Shown here: piece after piece, positions 1 to 8,255 of the stretch
Layout: every line of letters begins with the position of its first letter
Numbering within the stretch: position 1 is the stretch's first letter
Assembly (NCBI RefSeq): GCF_006381105.1
Contig: NZ_VDET01000036.1
Location: forward strand, 78,553 to 142,552
Length of the DNA: 64,000 bases
DNA from: Flavicella sediminum
GTDB lineage: Bacteria > Bacteroidota > Bacteroidia > Flavobacteriales > Flavobacteriaceae
Direction of reading: 5' to 3'
Translations under genes and position numbers: made by a program
Notes under the pieces: model-generated
The model's input: only the letters and a program-made list of their open reading frames with translations
Databases searched by the model: none
What the model was told of the DNA's origin: nothing

Positions 1-1
1 T

Positions 2-1969
2 AAATCTTCTTTTCTATTTATTTTGTTTTGCCTCCTATATACTTCTCAAAAAACAATAGGTCAAACAACAAAACCAAATATCGTTTTAATTGTGGCTGAC
101 GATTTAGGCTATAGCGACATCAGTTGTTTTGGTGGTGAAATACAAACACCTCAAATTGATAAACTAGCCAAAAATGGCGTGCGATTTAATAAATTTTATG
201 TTTCTCCTATGTGTGTTACTAGCAGGGTAGCAATTCTATCTGGAATGGAATATCAAGCGGCTGGACAAAATAATTTCCGCAAAGGAATTAGCATTGCAGA
301 ACCTCTAAGAAAACAAGGGTACGCAACAAGTCTTGTAGGAAAAAACCACGGAATGCCTTCCTTAAAAATTGGCAACCCCAAAACCGATTTTGGCTTTGAC
401 CATTTCTATGGTTTTACGGGTGGACAAATAAATAGTTTTACAGGTAAAGGAAATGTAAAATGGCAGAATGACGGCAACATCTTTCCAAACACAAAACTTC
501 CTAAGGATTTTTATGCGTCTAATAACTTTACAGATTACGCACTCTCTTACATGAAAGAAGCTATTAACAACAACAAACCGTTCTTCACTTTTGTTGCATA
601 CAATGCGCCTCATAGTCCATTGGATGCCCCAGAAAAAAATGTCAAAAAATATTATGACCCCGAAAACGGTATAAATGTTTACCAAAAAGGTTATGATAAA
701 ATGAGAGAAGAACGCTTAAAGCGTATGAAAAAAATGGGTATAGTTGATAAACATGTTAAACTATCTGAGCAAGGTGTTGAAATACCTGATTGGAATTTGT
801 TGCCTAAAACATCAAAAAACTCTTGGGATTTACAAAAAGATTTTGAAGCTTTATCAAGAAGTGCTTATGCAGGTATGGTAGACAATCTTGATGAAAATAT
901 TGGAAGAATTGTTTCTTTTATTGAAGATCCTAATCAGGATGGAAATACAAATGACAGCCAGTTAGACAATACCATTATTATATTTATTTCAGACAATGGC
1001 GGATGTTATGCAGGCTCCTATACCAATAGAAATGCACTTCCTTGGAGTCAACAAAATAGAGGAGCCGGTTTTACAACAAATTATGGATGGGCAACTTTAA
1101 GCAACACACCATTCCGCTATTACAAACACGCAAGTCATGAAGGAGCCATTCGTTCACCAATGGTTATGCACTGGCCTAAAGGAATGCAATTAAAAAACAA
1201 TAGTATCAATTCAGAAATGCTGACACTTTGGGACTTATACCCAACATTTTTAGAGCTAGCAGATGCTAGCTACCCTAAGAACAAAAAAAAACTACCCGGA
1301 AAAAGTTTCTTGCCCTTACTAAAAGGTGAAAAATTTGAATCGGAAGAGTTCTTTGTATCAACATTTTATCGTTCAAAAGGAATCATCAAAGGAAACTGGA
1401 AACTCGTAAGTTATTTCGACAGTCCTTTCGAATTGTATAATTTAAAAAAAGACCCAACAGAGCTAATTAATTTAGCAGATTCTTGTCCAAAAGAGCATGA
1501 AAAATTGATGAAAGCTTGGGATGATTATACCTATACACACGGTTTTGAAGACGACAAACATTGGAATACTTCACCTGGAAAAACAACAAGGGGCTGGGGA
1601 TTTGACAGAATGAGCAAAGGTTTGTTAAAAACTATGCCCGAATATATGAGTCACCAAGTGGCAATTGACCAAAAATTAACATTAATTTTTAAAAGTAAAA
1701 TTTCATTTGAAAACACAAAAGGAAAATCTATTCGATTGCAGAAATACGGAAATCCAGAAATAATTTGGTCAAAAGATTTAGATGAAAACAGTTCATTTCA
1801 AGGAAAAAAAGAAATAGTTTTCGACGATTTCCCTGTATTAGAGCCAAATTCTCATTATTACATTACTTGGGATTCTGGATGGGTAAAGTACTTCGAAAAA
1901 GGCAAATGGAACCCCTTAAGCGCGGTTAGAGAAAGCGCCTACGCCTATAGGTTTAAAACTGGCTCATAA
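2..1969 (+). CDS. S1-family sulfatase, 5' end cut by window edge
   Basis: This is a formylglycine sulfatase that removes sulfate esters from the polysaccharide outside the cytoplasm. The frame is open to the left edge and reads a hydrophobic stretch (KSSFLFILFCLLYTS) before 'TKPNIVLIVADDLGYSD'. The signal peptide therefore starts upstream, and the TTG at base 23 is probably not the real start. The metal-binding 'ADD' and the active-site Cys (codon at 212-214) are present. The active-site motif is C-V-T-S-R, with Thr where the usual C-x-P/A-x-R motif has Pro or Ala. 'ISDNGG' and 'GAIRSPMVMHWP' also fit the family. About 100 C-terminal residues after the sulfatase fold (from about 'QKLTLIFKSKISF') resemble an SbsA-like Ig domain. 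The gene ends 40 bp before the promoter of the next operon. The exact sulfate position cut cannot be told from sequence. Confidence 0.9.
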   Translation, partial: KSSFLFILFCLLYTSQKTIGQTTKPNIVLIVADDLGYSDISCFGGEIQTPQIDKLAKNGVRFNKFYVSPMCVTSRVAILSGMEYQAAGQNNFRKGISIAEPLRKQGYATSLVGKNHGMPSLKIGNPKTDFGFDHFYGFTGGQINSFTGKGNVKWQNDGNIFPNTKLPKDFYASNNFTDYALSYMKEAINNNKPFFTFVAYNAPHSPLDAPEKNVKKYYDPENGINVYQKGYDKMREERLKRMKKMGIVDKHVKLSEQGVEIPDWNLLPKTSKNSWDLQKDFEALSRSAYAGMVDNLDENIGRIVSFIEDPNQDGNTNDSQLDNTIIIFISDNGGCYAGSYTNRNALPWSQQNRGAGFTTNYGWATLSNTPFRYYKHASHEGAIRSPMVMHWPKGMQLKNNSINSEMLTLWDLYPTFLELADASYPKNKKKLPGKSFLPLLKGEKFESEEFFVSTFYRSKGIIKGNWKLVSYFDSPFELYNLKKDPTELINLADSCPKEHEKLMKAWDDYTYTHGFEDDKHWNTSPGKTTRGWGFDRMSKGLLKTMPEYMSHQVAIDQKLTLIFKSKISFENTKGKSIRLQKYGNPEIIWSKDLDENSSFQGKKEIVFDDFPVLEPNSHYYITWDSGWVKYFEKGKWNPLSAVRESAYAYRFKTGS

Positions 1970-2011
1970 ACAACCTTAACATCTAAATCACATAAGTATT
2001 CGACAGGTTTC

Positions 2012-2048
2012 AACAGGATGCAATTTATAGTTTACATAGTTACTTTTA
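2012..2048 (+). promoter_or_regulatory. PUL promoter 1: AACAGGAT site plus -7 box
   Basis: The 8-mer AACAGGAT at 2012-2019 lies exactly 29 bp (start to start) before TACTTTTA (2041-2048), a TAnnTTTR -7 box. A second CAGG lies 10 bp upstream, at 2004. The box ends 41 bp before the ATG at 2090. The same arrangement recurs at 14 other places in the window. Confidence 0.8.
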
Positions 2049-2089
2049 CGTACATAAAAACTATTAATCCATTTCCAAAAGTTGAAAAA

Positions 2090-3847
2090 ATGACAAAAAA
2101 ACACGCTATATTATTGCTGTTCCTTTTTATACAAACCTTGTTTTACGGTCAACTCCCTCCTGTCTTTGATCAAAACGACGAGGCTAGAGCGAGTCATTCT
2201 GAAATGACAAAAACATACCTAACTCCTGCTCGAATCATTTGGAAATCTGACACTTCTGATACTTATATTCAAAATGAGGAGAGTTTATTAAAAAAAGGGA
2301 ATGGTCAAGTTGCTGTAAATGATAAAAATTCATTCAGATTAATTAGTACAAAAGATCATAAACCCGGAATAATTTTAGATTTCGGAAAAGAAATTCATGG
2401 AGGTGTAAAAATTTCTATGGGAATAAGACCTAGTAAAAAACCACTTAAATTAAGGGTTCGCTTTGGAGAATCTGTCTCGGAAACACTTTCTGATGTAGGT
2501 GGTAAAAACACGGCGACAAACGAGCATTCCCTTAGAGATTTTATCATAGAAGTACCATGGTTAGGTTCTGTAGAAGTAGGTGAAACAGGATATCGTTTTC
2601 TTAGAATTGATATAGTTGACGCCAATGAAATTGCACCAATCAAAGAAATTGCTGCTGCCTTTATATATAGAGATATTCCTTATGTAGGCTCTTTTGAAAG
2701 TAACGACCAACGTTTGAATGACATTTGGATGACAGGTGCCTATACGGTTCAACTAAATATGCAAAACTATTTATGGGATGGAATTAAAAGAGACCGATTG
2801 GTTTGGGTTGGAGATATGCACCCTGAAGTAATGACTATTAATACTGTTTTTGGAAAAAATGATATTGTTCCTAAAAGTTTAGACTTGGCAAGAGACCAAC
2901 ACCCTTTACCACAATGGATGAATACTATTAGCTCTTATTCTATGTGGTGGTTATTGATTCACAAAAATTGGTACGATTATCATGGAGATTTGGCCTATTT
3001 AAAAGAACAAGAAACCTATATGATTGGCTTATTAAATCAACTGAGTACTTTTATCGACAAGGACAATAAAGAAATTTTAAACGGAGGTAGGTTTTTAGAT
3101 TGGCCTACTAGTACCGACCCTAAAGCAGTGCATGCAGGTTTACAAGCCATGATGATTCTAACTTTTGAAGCTGGTTCCGAAATAATGCAAGCTTTAAACA
3201 GAAGTGACTTAGAGAAAAAGTATAAAAAAATAGCAAAAAAATTAAAGAAACATACCCCTAAAGGAAATACGTCTAAACAAGCAGCTTCTATGATGGTGTT
3301 AGCTGAAATTTCTAAGGCTAAAAAAACAAACAAAGAAATATTAAGTAAAGACGGAGTGCAAAACATGTCTACTTTCTATGGATATTATATTCTAGAAGCC
3401 ATGGCAAAAGCAGATGATTACGACGGTGCCTTAACCGTAATAAGAGATTATTGGGGTGGTATGTTAGATCTTGGCGCGACTACATTCTGGGAAGATTTTA
3501 ATATAGAAGAAGCAGCAACTAGCGAAAGAATAGATAGAATGCCAACCGCAAATAAAAATGATATCCATAAAGATTTTGGCGCTTTTTGTTATGTTGGTTT
3601 GAGACATAGTTTATGTCATGGTTGGGCAAGTGGACCTACTTCATGGTTGACACAACACGTCCTTGGTGTAAATGTTCTAGATGGCGGAAACACAATTAAA
3701 CTGGAGCCTCATCTTGGCGATTTAAAATTTGCCAACGGTACATTTCCAACAAAATTTGGGGTATTAAAAATCAAACATAAAAGAAATTCGCAAGGTAAAA
3801 CAATCACTTCTTTTGAAGCTCCTAAAGGCTTGAAAGTAATACAATAA
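2090..3847 (+). CDS. Alpha-L-rhamnosidase-like protein (GH78 type)
   Basis: Probable exo-acting rhamnosidase of the GH78 six-hairpin (alpha/alpha)6 type. The C-terminal half carries 'GIKRDRLVWVGDMHPE', matching the catalytic 'RDR..W.GD' region, and 'TTFWEDFN', matching the 'TTxWE' of GH78. The N-terminal half has beta-sandwich features such as 'IILDFGKEIHGGV' and 'GYRFLRIDI'. At about 585 residues it is shorter than the two other GH78 proteins here (912 and 940) and lacks their extra N-terminal modules. An upstream in-frame ATG at 2018 lies inside the promoter motif. I chose 2090 because it gives a clean signal peptide (MTKKHAILLLFLFIQTLFYGQ) and follows the -7 box. It is the first gene of a five-gene operon, and the next gene starts 5 bp after its stop. 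Confidence 0.8.
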   Translation: MTKKHAILLLFLFIQTLFYGQLPPVFDQNDEARASHSEMTKTYLTPARIIWKSDTSDTYIQNEESLLKKGNGQVAVNDKNSFRLISTKDHKPGIILDFGKEIHGGVKISMGIRPSKKPLKLRVRFGESVSETLSDVGGKNTATNEHSLRDFIIEVPWLGSVEVGETGYRFLRIDIVDANEIAPIKEIAAAFIYRDIPYVGSFESNDQRLNDIWMTGAYTVQLNMQNYLWDGIKRDRLVWVGDMHPEVMTINTVFGKNDIVPKSLDLARDQHPLPQWMNTISSYSMWWLLIHKNWYDYHGDLAYLKEQETYMIGLLNQLSTFIDKDNKEILNGGRFLDWPTSTDPKAVHAGLQAMMILTFEAGSEIMQALNRSDLEKKYKKIAKKLKKHTPKGNTSKQAASMMVLAEISKAKKTNKEILSKDGVQNMSTFYGYYILEAMAKADDYDGALTVIRDYWGGMLDLGATTFWEDFNIEEAATSERIDRMPTANKNDIHKDFGAFCYVGLRHSLCHGWASGPTSWLTQHVLGVNVLDGGNTIKLEPHLGDLKFANGTFPTKFGVLKIKHKRNSQGKTITSFEAPKGLKVIQ

Positions 3848-3852
3848 TCATT

Positions 3853-5373
3853 ATGATAAAATCTTTAAAAGCAATTCGTTTATTCGCATTTGTTATTGGA
3901 ACACTAACACTTGTTTCATTTACTAATAAGAATAACAAATCTCCAGAAAAACCGAATATCATTTTCTTTTTAGTAGATGACATGGGATGGATGGATACTA
4001 GTATTAATGGGAGTCAATACTATGAAACGCCAAACATGGAACGATTGGCAAAAATGGGAATGAAATTTACACACGCCTATGCAGCCAATCCTTTATGCTC
4101 GCCTACTAGAGCAAGTATTTTAACCGGTCAGGACCCTGCCAGAATTCGTTTAACAACACCTGGGGGGCATTTACCTCCAAATCCTAAAAAAGTATTAGCA
4201 GCTAAAAAAGGGGCACCTTGGCAAAAGGTAGCAACTCCAGCTTCCCTTACATTTCTTCCTACTGAGCAGTTTACAATTGCCGAAGCCCTAAAAGAAAACG
4301 GATACACAACCGGACATATTGGAAAATGGCATTTAGGTCAAAAAGGCTATTGGCCAGAAGACCAAGGTTTCGATGTTAATATAGGAGGACAACAACATCC
4401 TGGTCCTCCAAGCTACTTTTCTCCTTATAAAATACCGAACCTTCCTAACGGAAAAAACAAAGAATATATTACCGACAGAGTAACCCTGGAAACTGTACAA
4501 TTTTTAGAAAACCAAACAAAAGACAAACCATTTTATTTAAACGTTTGGCAATATGGAGTTCATGCACCCTACCAAGCTCCAAAAAACTTGATAGCAAAAT
4601 ACACTGCTAAAAAAGACCCAAGAGGAAAACAAAACAGTCCGATTATGGGAGGTATGATGGAAAAAGTAGATGAAAGTTTGGGTATTATTCTTGACAAATT
4701 AGAAGCCTTAGACATAATGGACAATACGTTAATTATTTTTTACTCGGATAATGGCGGAAACATGTACGATGAATTACCAAATGGTTTTCCTACCAATAAT
4801 TTCCCGCTAAGTTATGGTAAAGGAAATATTTACGAAGGTGGTATCAGAGTGCCATGTATTGTTTCATGGAAAGGTAAGATTGAAGCTAACTCAATTTCTG
4901 ACGAACTTATTCAAAGTACCGATTTTTACCCAACTTTATTAGACATAACGAATACTAAAAAGAATTCAAAACAACTTTTGGATGGAACATCTTTAACCAA
5001 TTTATTATTAAAGAAAAAACCACTAAAAAGAAAAGCAATTTTTTGTCATTTCCCACATTATATCTCCGCAACTACAAACTACCCTACTACTGCTGTTTGG
5101 CATAAAAACTACAAGTTGCTTAAAGTTTATGGTGAAGGTACTGATAGAGCTCCAGAATACAAATTATTCGATTTAGACAAGGATATTTCAGAGACTCATG
5201 ATATTGCAAATAACGAAAAGAAAACAGTGCAAAAAATGAAGAAAATGTTAAATAATTATCTATCTGACATTGACGCCTTAGTTCCTGTAAAAAACCCTAA
5301 TTATAAAAAAGATAGCCGAACTAATTTTGGAAAAACGCATAAATTCCCCATTAAAAGTTACCCTAGTTACTAA
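3853..5373 (+). CDS. S1-family sulfatase
   Basis: Secreted sulfatase of about 506 residues with an N-terminal hydrophobic signal (residues 5-23). It has 'IIFFLVDDMGWMD' for metal binding, the canonical formylglycine motif C-S-P-T-R with Cys82, 'GHIGKWHLG', and 'YSDNGG' near residue 300. The C-terminal part ('YKLFDLDKDISETHDIANN') is the usual small subdomain closing the active site. It lies 5 bp after the rhamnosidase and 11 bp before a GH43 gene, so it is co-transcribed with both. Its substrate is presumably an oligosaccharide made accessible by those glycosidases. Family membership is certain; sulfate position and sugar are not. Confidence 0.95.
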   Translation: MIKSLKAIRLFAFVIGTLTLVSFTNKNNKSPEKPNIIFFLVDDMGWMDTSINGSQYYETPNMERLAKMGMKFTHAYAANPLCSPTRASILTGQDPARIRLTTPGGHLPPNPKKVLAAKKGAPWQKVATPASLTFLPTEQFTIAEALKENGYTTGHIGKWHLGQKGYWPEDQGFDVNIGGQQHPGPPSYFSPYKIPNLPNGKNKEYITDRVTLETVQFLENQTKDKPFYLNVWQYGVHAPYQAPKNLIAKYTAKKDPRGKQNSPIMGGMMEKVDESLGIILDKLEALDIMDNTLIIFYSDNGGNMYDELPNGFPTNNFPLSYGKGNIYEGGIRVPCIVSWKGKIEANSISDELIQSTDFYPTLLDITNTKKNSKQLLDGTSLTNLLLKKKPLKRKAIFCHFPHYISATTNYPTTAVWHKNYKLLKVYGEGTDRAPEYKLFDLDKDISETHDIANNEKKTVQKMKKMLNNYLSDIDALVPVKNPNYKKDSRTNFGKTHKFPIKSYPSY

Positions 5374-5384
5374 AAACAAAACTC

Positions 5385-6719
5385 ATGAAAATAATTTTTA
5401 AATCCCTATTAATTCTATTTCTAGTTATTCATTATTCTGGAAATATTTCTGCACAAAACCCAATTATGCGTGGTTATGCAGACCCTGCTATGAAAGTACA
5501 TAACGGTAAAATGTATATGGCCATTGGTAAAGACAAAGCCATTGGAACAAAAGGATTTAACATGCCTTATTGGACAATTATCTCTTCTACAGATTTAAGG
5601 GACTGGAAAGTAGAAACACATATAGACCCAAAAGACACGTATCTTGGAAAAGAAAGTATGCGTTGTTGGGCAGCAGATTTGGCTTTTAAAGATGACAAAG
5701 TATTTTTCTACTTTTCTAATGGAGGATTAGAAACTGGTTTGCTAGTTGCCGATCAACCTGAGGGACCTTATGTTGATATTTATAACAAAGCATTTTTACC
5801 TAAAGAAATGTCCACAAATTATGAATATGACCCAACAACATTTACAGATGATGATGGTAAAAATTATTTGATTTATGGTAGAAATGGTTTCTTTCAAAAC
5901 AAGATGTTGTATTACCAATTGATCGAATTAAACGAAGATATGGTATCGATAAAAGGAAAACCTATTTCTTTAAAAACAGACACTGAGTTTGGTTTTGGAG
6001 AAAATGGAAGAGCTAGAGATCATCAATATTTTCACAAATATGGAGATACTTATTACTTGAGTTGTGCAGGTATTTATAGAACGTCTAAAAATATTGAAGG
6101 CCCTTATATTAACGAAAGAAGTACGGGGCAACCAAAAGGACATACAAGTTTTGCCAATTTCAATGGGCAAAGTTACCATGCTTGGGAATTTACTTGTGCG
6201 CCATACGACAATAGAGCTTACAGACAAACAATGATGACGTATTTACATTACAAAGATAATGGTGATATGCTAAGTGATTTAAACTTTGTTGAAGGTGGAA
6301 AATACTATGAAACAGGTGTAGGTAGTTACAACGCTAACTGGGATACAATTGAAGCAGAATGGTTCTTTAAAAAATCTGAAGGAATTGTTAAAAAAGAAGG
6401 TCAAGGTGGATTTGTTTTGAAAAATATTCAAAACAATGATTTTGTAAACTTTCCTAATATGATTAAAATGAAAAAAGACACTCGTATTCATTTTAATATA
6501 GCTTCTAAATCAAAAGGCGGAACTATAGAAATTCGATTAGACAGTCCGACTGGTGAAATAATAGGTACTTGTGCTATTCCTTACACAAAAAAATGGAGTT
6601 CTTACAAAACGGTTTCAGCACAACTAACAAATAAAGAAAAAACTCATAATCTTTATTTTGTATTCAAAGGAAAAAAAGGTGAGTTAGCTCATTTAAATTC
6701 ATTTAGTATTAAAAAATAA
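5385..6719 (+). CDS. GH43 glycosidase with C-terminal CBM6-like domain
   Basis: Secreted five-bladed beta-propeller glycosidase of family GH43, with a signal peptide ending near 'NISAQ'. The catalytic base is likely the Asp in 'RGYADPAMKVHNGKMYM'. 'YEYDPTTFTDDDGKNYLIYG' holds the pKa-modulating Asp. The repeated propeller signatures 'DLRDWKV' and 'GPYVDIYNKAF' support the fold. From about residue 310 on ('TIEAEWFF...GTIEIRLDSPTGEIIGTC...W') the sequence matches a CBM6 carbohydrate-binding module. GH43 enzymes usually remove alpha-arabinose, beta-xylose or beta-galactose residues, so a side-chain role is plausible here. It lies between two sulfatase genes with gaps of 11 and 9 bp. Confidence 0.88.
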   Translation: MKIIFKSLLILFLVIHYSGNISAQNPIMRGYADPAMKVHNGKMYMAIGKDKAIGTKGFNMPYWTIISSTDLRDWKVETHIDPKDTYLGKESMRCWAADLAFKDDKVFFYFSNGGLETGLLVADQPEGPYVDIYNKAFLPKEMSTNYEYDPTTFTDDDGKNYLIYGRNGFFQNKMLYYQLIELNEDMVSIKGKPISLKTDTEFGFGENGRARDHQYFHKYGDTYYLSCAGIYRTSKNIEGPYINERSTGQPKGHTSFANFNGQSYHAWEFTCAPYDNRAYRQTMMTYLHYKDNGDMLSDLNFVEGGKYYETGVGSYNANWDTIEAEWFFKKSEGIVKKEGQGGFVLKNIQNNDFVNFPNMIKMKKDTRIHFNIASKSKGGTIEIRLDSPTGEIIGTCAIPYTKKWSSYKTVSAQLTNKEKTHNLYFVFKGKKGELAHLNSFSIKK

Positions 6720-6728
6720 TTATATCCT

Positions 6729-8180
6729 ATGAAAAATTATCTGATCTTAGGTATAGTGTTAACTGCATTCTTAAGTTTTCATAAAACACAATCACAGAAT
6801 AAAAAAAAGCCGAATGTAGTTATTGTATTTATAGATGATGAAGGATATGGTGATGTTGGAGTTTATGGAGCAACAGGTTTTCAGACACCACATATAGACA
6901 AAATGGCGAGTGAAGGAATGCGCTTTACAAATTTTTATGCAGCGCAACCAGTATGTAGCGCTTCTCGTGCAGGAATAATGACAGGTTGTTATCCGAATAG
7001 AGTTGGAATTAATGGCGCATTATTTCCTTTTCATAAAAAAGGATTGAACCAAAATGAATATACGATTGCTGAAATGTTTAAAGATCAAGGTTATGCAACA
7101 GCATGTGTTGGAAAATGGCACTTAGGGCATCAAAAAGAATTTCTACCGTTACAACACGGTTTTGACGAATTTGTTGGATTGCCTTACTCTAACGACATAT
7201 GGCCTTACAGTAGCCAAACAGGAAAAAGACTTCCAAAAAATAAAGGACGTGGTAAGCTTCCCGATCTTCCTTTGATTGAAGGGAATGAAACTGTTAGTTA
7301 TATCACCTCTTTTGAGGATCAAGATAACTTAACTACTATGTATACTGAGAAATCAGTAGAATTTATAAATAAAAATGCAAACAAACCATTCTTTTTATAC
7401 TTACCACATAGTATGGGACACATTCCTTTGGGTGTTTCTGATAAATTTAGAGGAAAAAGTGAACAAGGAATGTATGGTGACGTAATGATGGAAATTGACT
7501 GGTCGGTTGGTCAAATTAATAAAGCGCTAAAAAAGAATAATCTTGAAGACAATACCATCGTAATTTTCACTTCAGACAATGGGCCTTGGCTTAGTTTTGG
7601 TAACCATGCAGGATCTTCTGGTGGTTTAAAAGAGGGAAAACTTAGTAGCTGGGAAGGTGGACAACGCGTGCCATTTATCATACGTTATCCAAATAAAATT
7701 CCTCCAGGAACTGTTTGTAATAAATTAGGTTGTGCAATTGACTTACTTCCTACCCTAGCTTCTATGACAAAAGGAAAACTGTCTAAAAATAAAATTGACG
7801 GTGTTGACATAAGCTCACTTTTAGAAGGTGATTTTCAATCTAATCCTCGTAAAACCCTTTTATACTATTATGGAAAAAACAATTTGAACGGCGTTAGAAA
7901 AGGAAACTGGAAATTAATATTACCACACAGTTATAGTACTTATCAAGGCGCTTTAGGTAATGACAGAAGTGGGAGTAAAAAAACGAAAATAGTTATTACT
8001 AAACCTGAACTTTATAATATGATTCGTGATCCTGGGGAACAATACAATGTGTATGCAAACTACCCTGAAAAGGTAAAAGAACTCATGGAAGTTGTTGAAG
8101 CAGCACGTAAAGAATTAGGCGATTTAAATGTAGGAATCGAAAAAGGGACTGGAAACAGAGAACCCGGTATCGTAAAGTAG
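6729..8180 (+). CDS. S1-family sulfatase (arylsulfatase A type)
   Basis: Secreted sulfatase of 483 residues with a signal peptide ending about 'KTQSQ'. Metal ligands come from 'FIDDEGYGD'. The formylglycine motif is C-S-A-S-R at Cys76, an accepted C-x-A-x-R form. 'CVGKWHLGH' and 'FTSDNGPW' continue the family pattern, and 'GLKEGKLSSWEGGQRVPFIIRYP' is typical of the arylsulfatase A/GALNS branch. It is the fourth gene of the operon that starts at 2090. A 75-bp gap without a terminator leads to the GH3 gene. Confidence 0.94.
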   Translation: MKNYLILGIVLTAFLSFHKTQSQNKKKPNVVIVFIDDEGYGDVGVYGATGFQTPHIDKMASEGMRFTNFYAAQPVCSASRAGIMTGCYPNRVGINGALFPFHKKGLNQNEYTIAEMFKDQGYATACVGKWHLGHQKEFLPLQHGFDEFVGLPYSNDIWPYSSQTGKRLPKNKGRGKLPDLPLIEGNETVSYITSFEDQDNLTTMYTEKSVEFINKNANKPFFLYLPHSMGHIPLGVSDKFRGKSEQGMYGDVMMEIDWSVGQINKALKKNNLEDNTIVIFTSDNGPWLSFGNHAGSSGGLKEGKLSSWEGGQRVPFIIRYPNKIPPGTVCNKLGCAIDLLPTLASMTKGKLSKNKIDGVDISSLLEGDFQSNPRKTLLYYYGKNNLNGVRKGNWKLILPHSYSTYQGALGNDRSGSKKTKIVITKPELYNMIRDPGEQYNVYANYPEKVKELMEVVEAARKELGDLNVGIEKGTGNREPGIVK

Positions 8181-8255
8181 TAAACTCACATATAGAACTC
8201 TTACGACTAAAAAAACACTAAAAAACAGAATGTTTAATTAAAATAAAAACATCTT

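Noticed and set aside
2018..2089. N-terminal extension of the GH78-like protein
   Set aside because: The extra 24 codons overlap the promoter core and -7 box and would disrupt the signal peptide.
8224..8231. AACAGAAT before the GH3 gene resembles the regulon core
   Set aside because: The position 29 bp on falls on the GH3 start codon region (8253), with no -7 box, and the gene is most likely read from the upstream operon.
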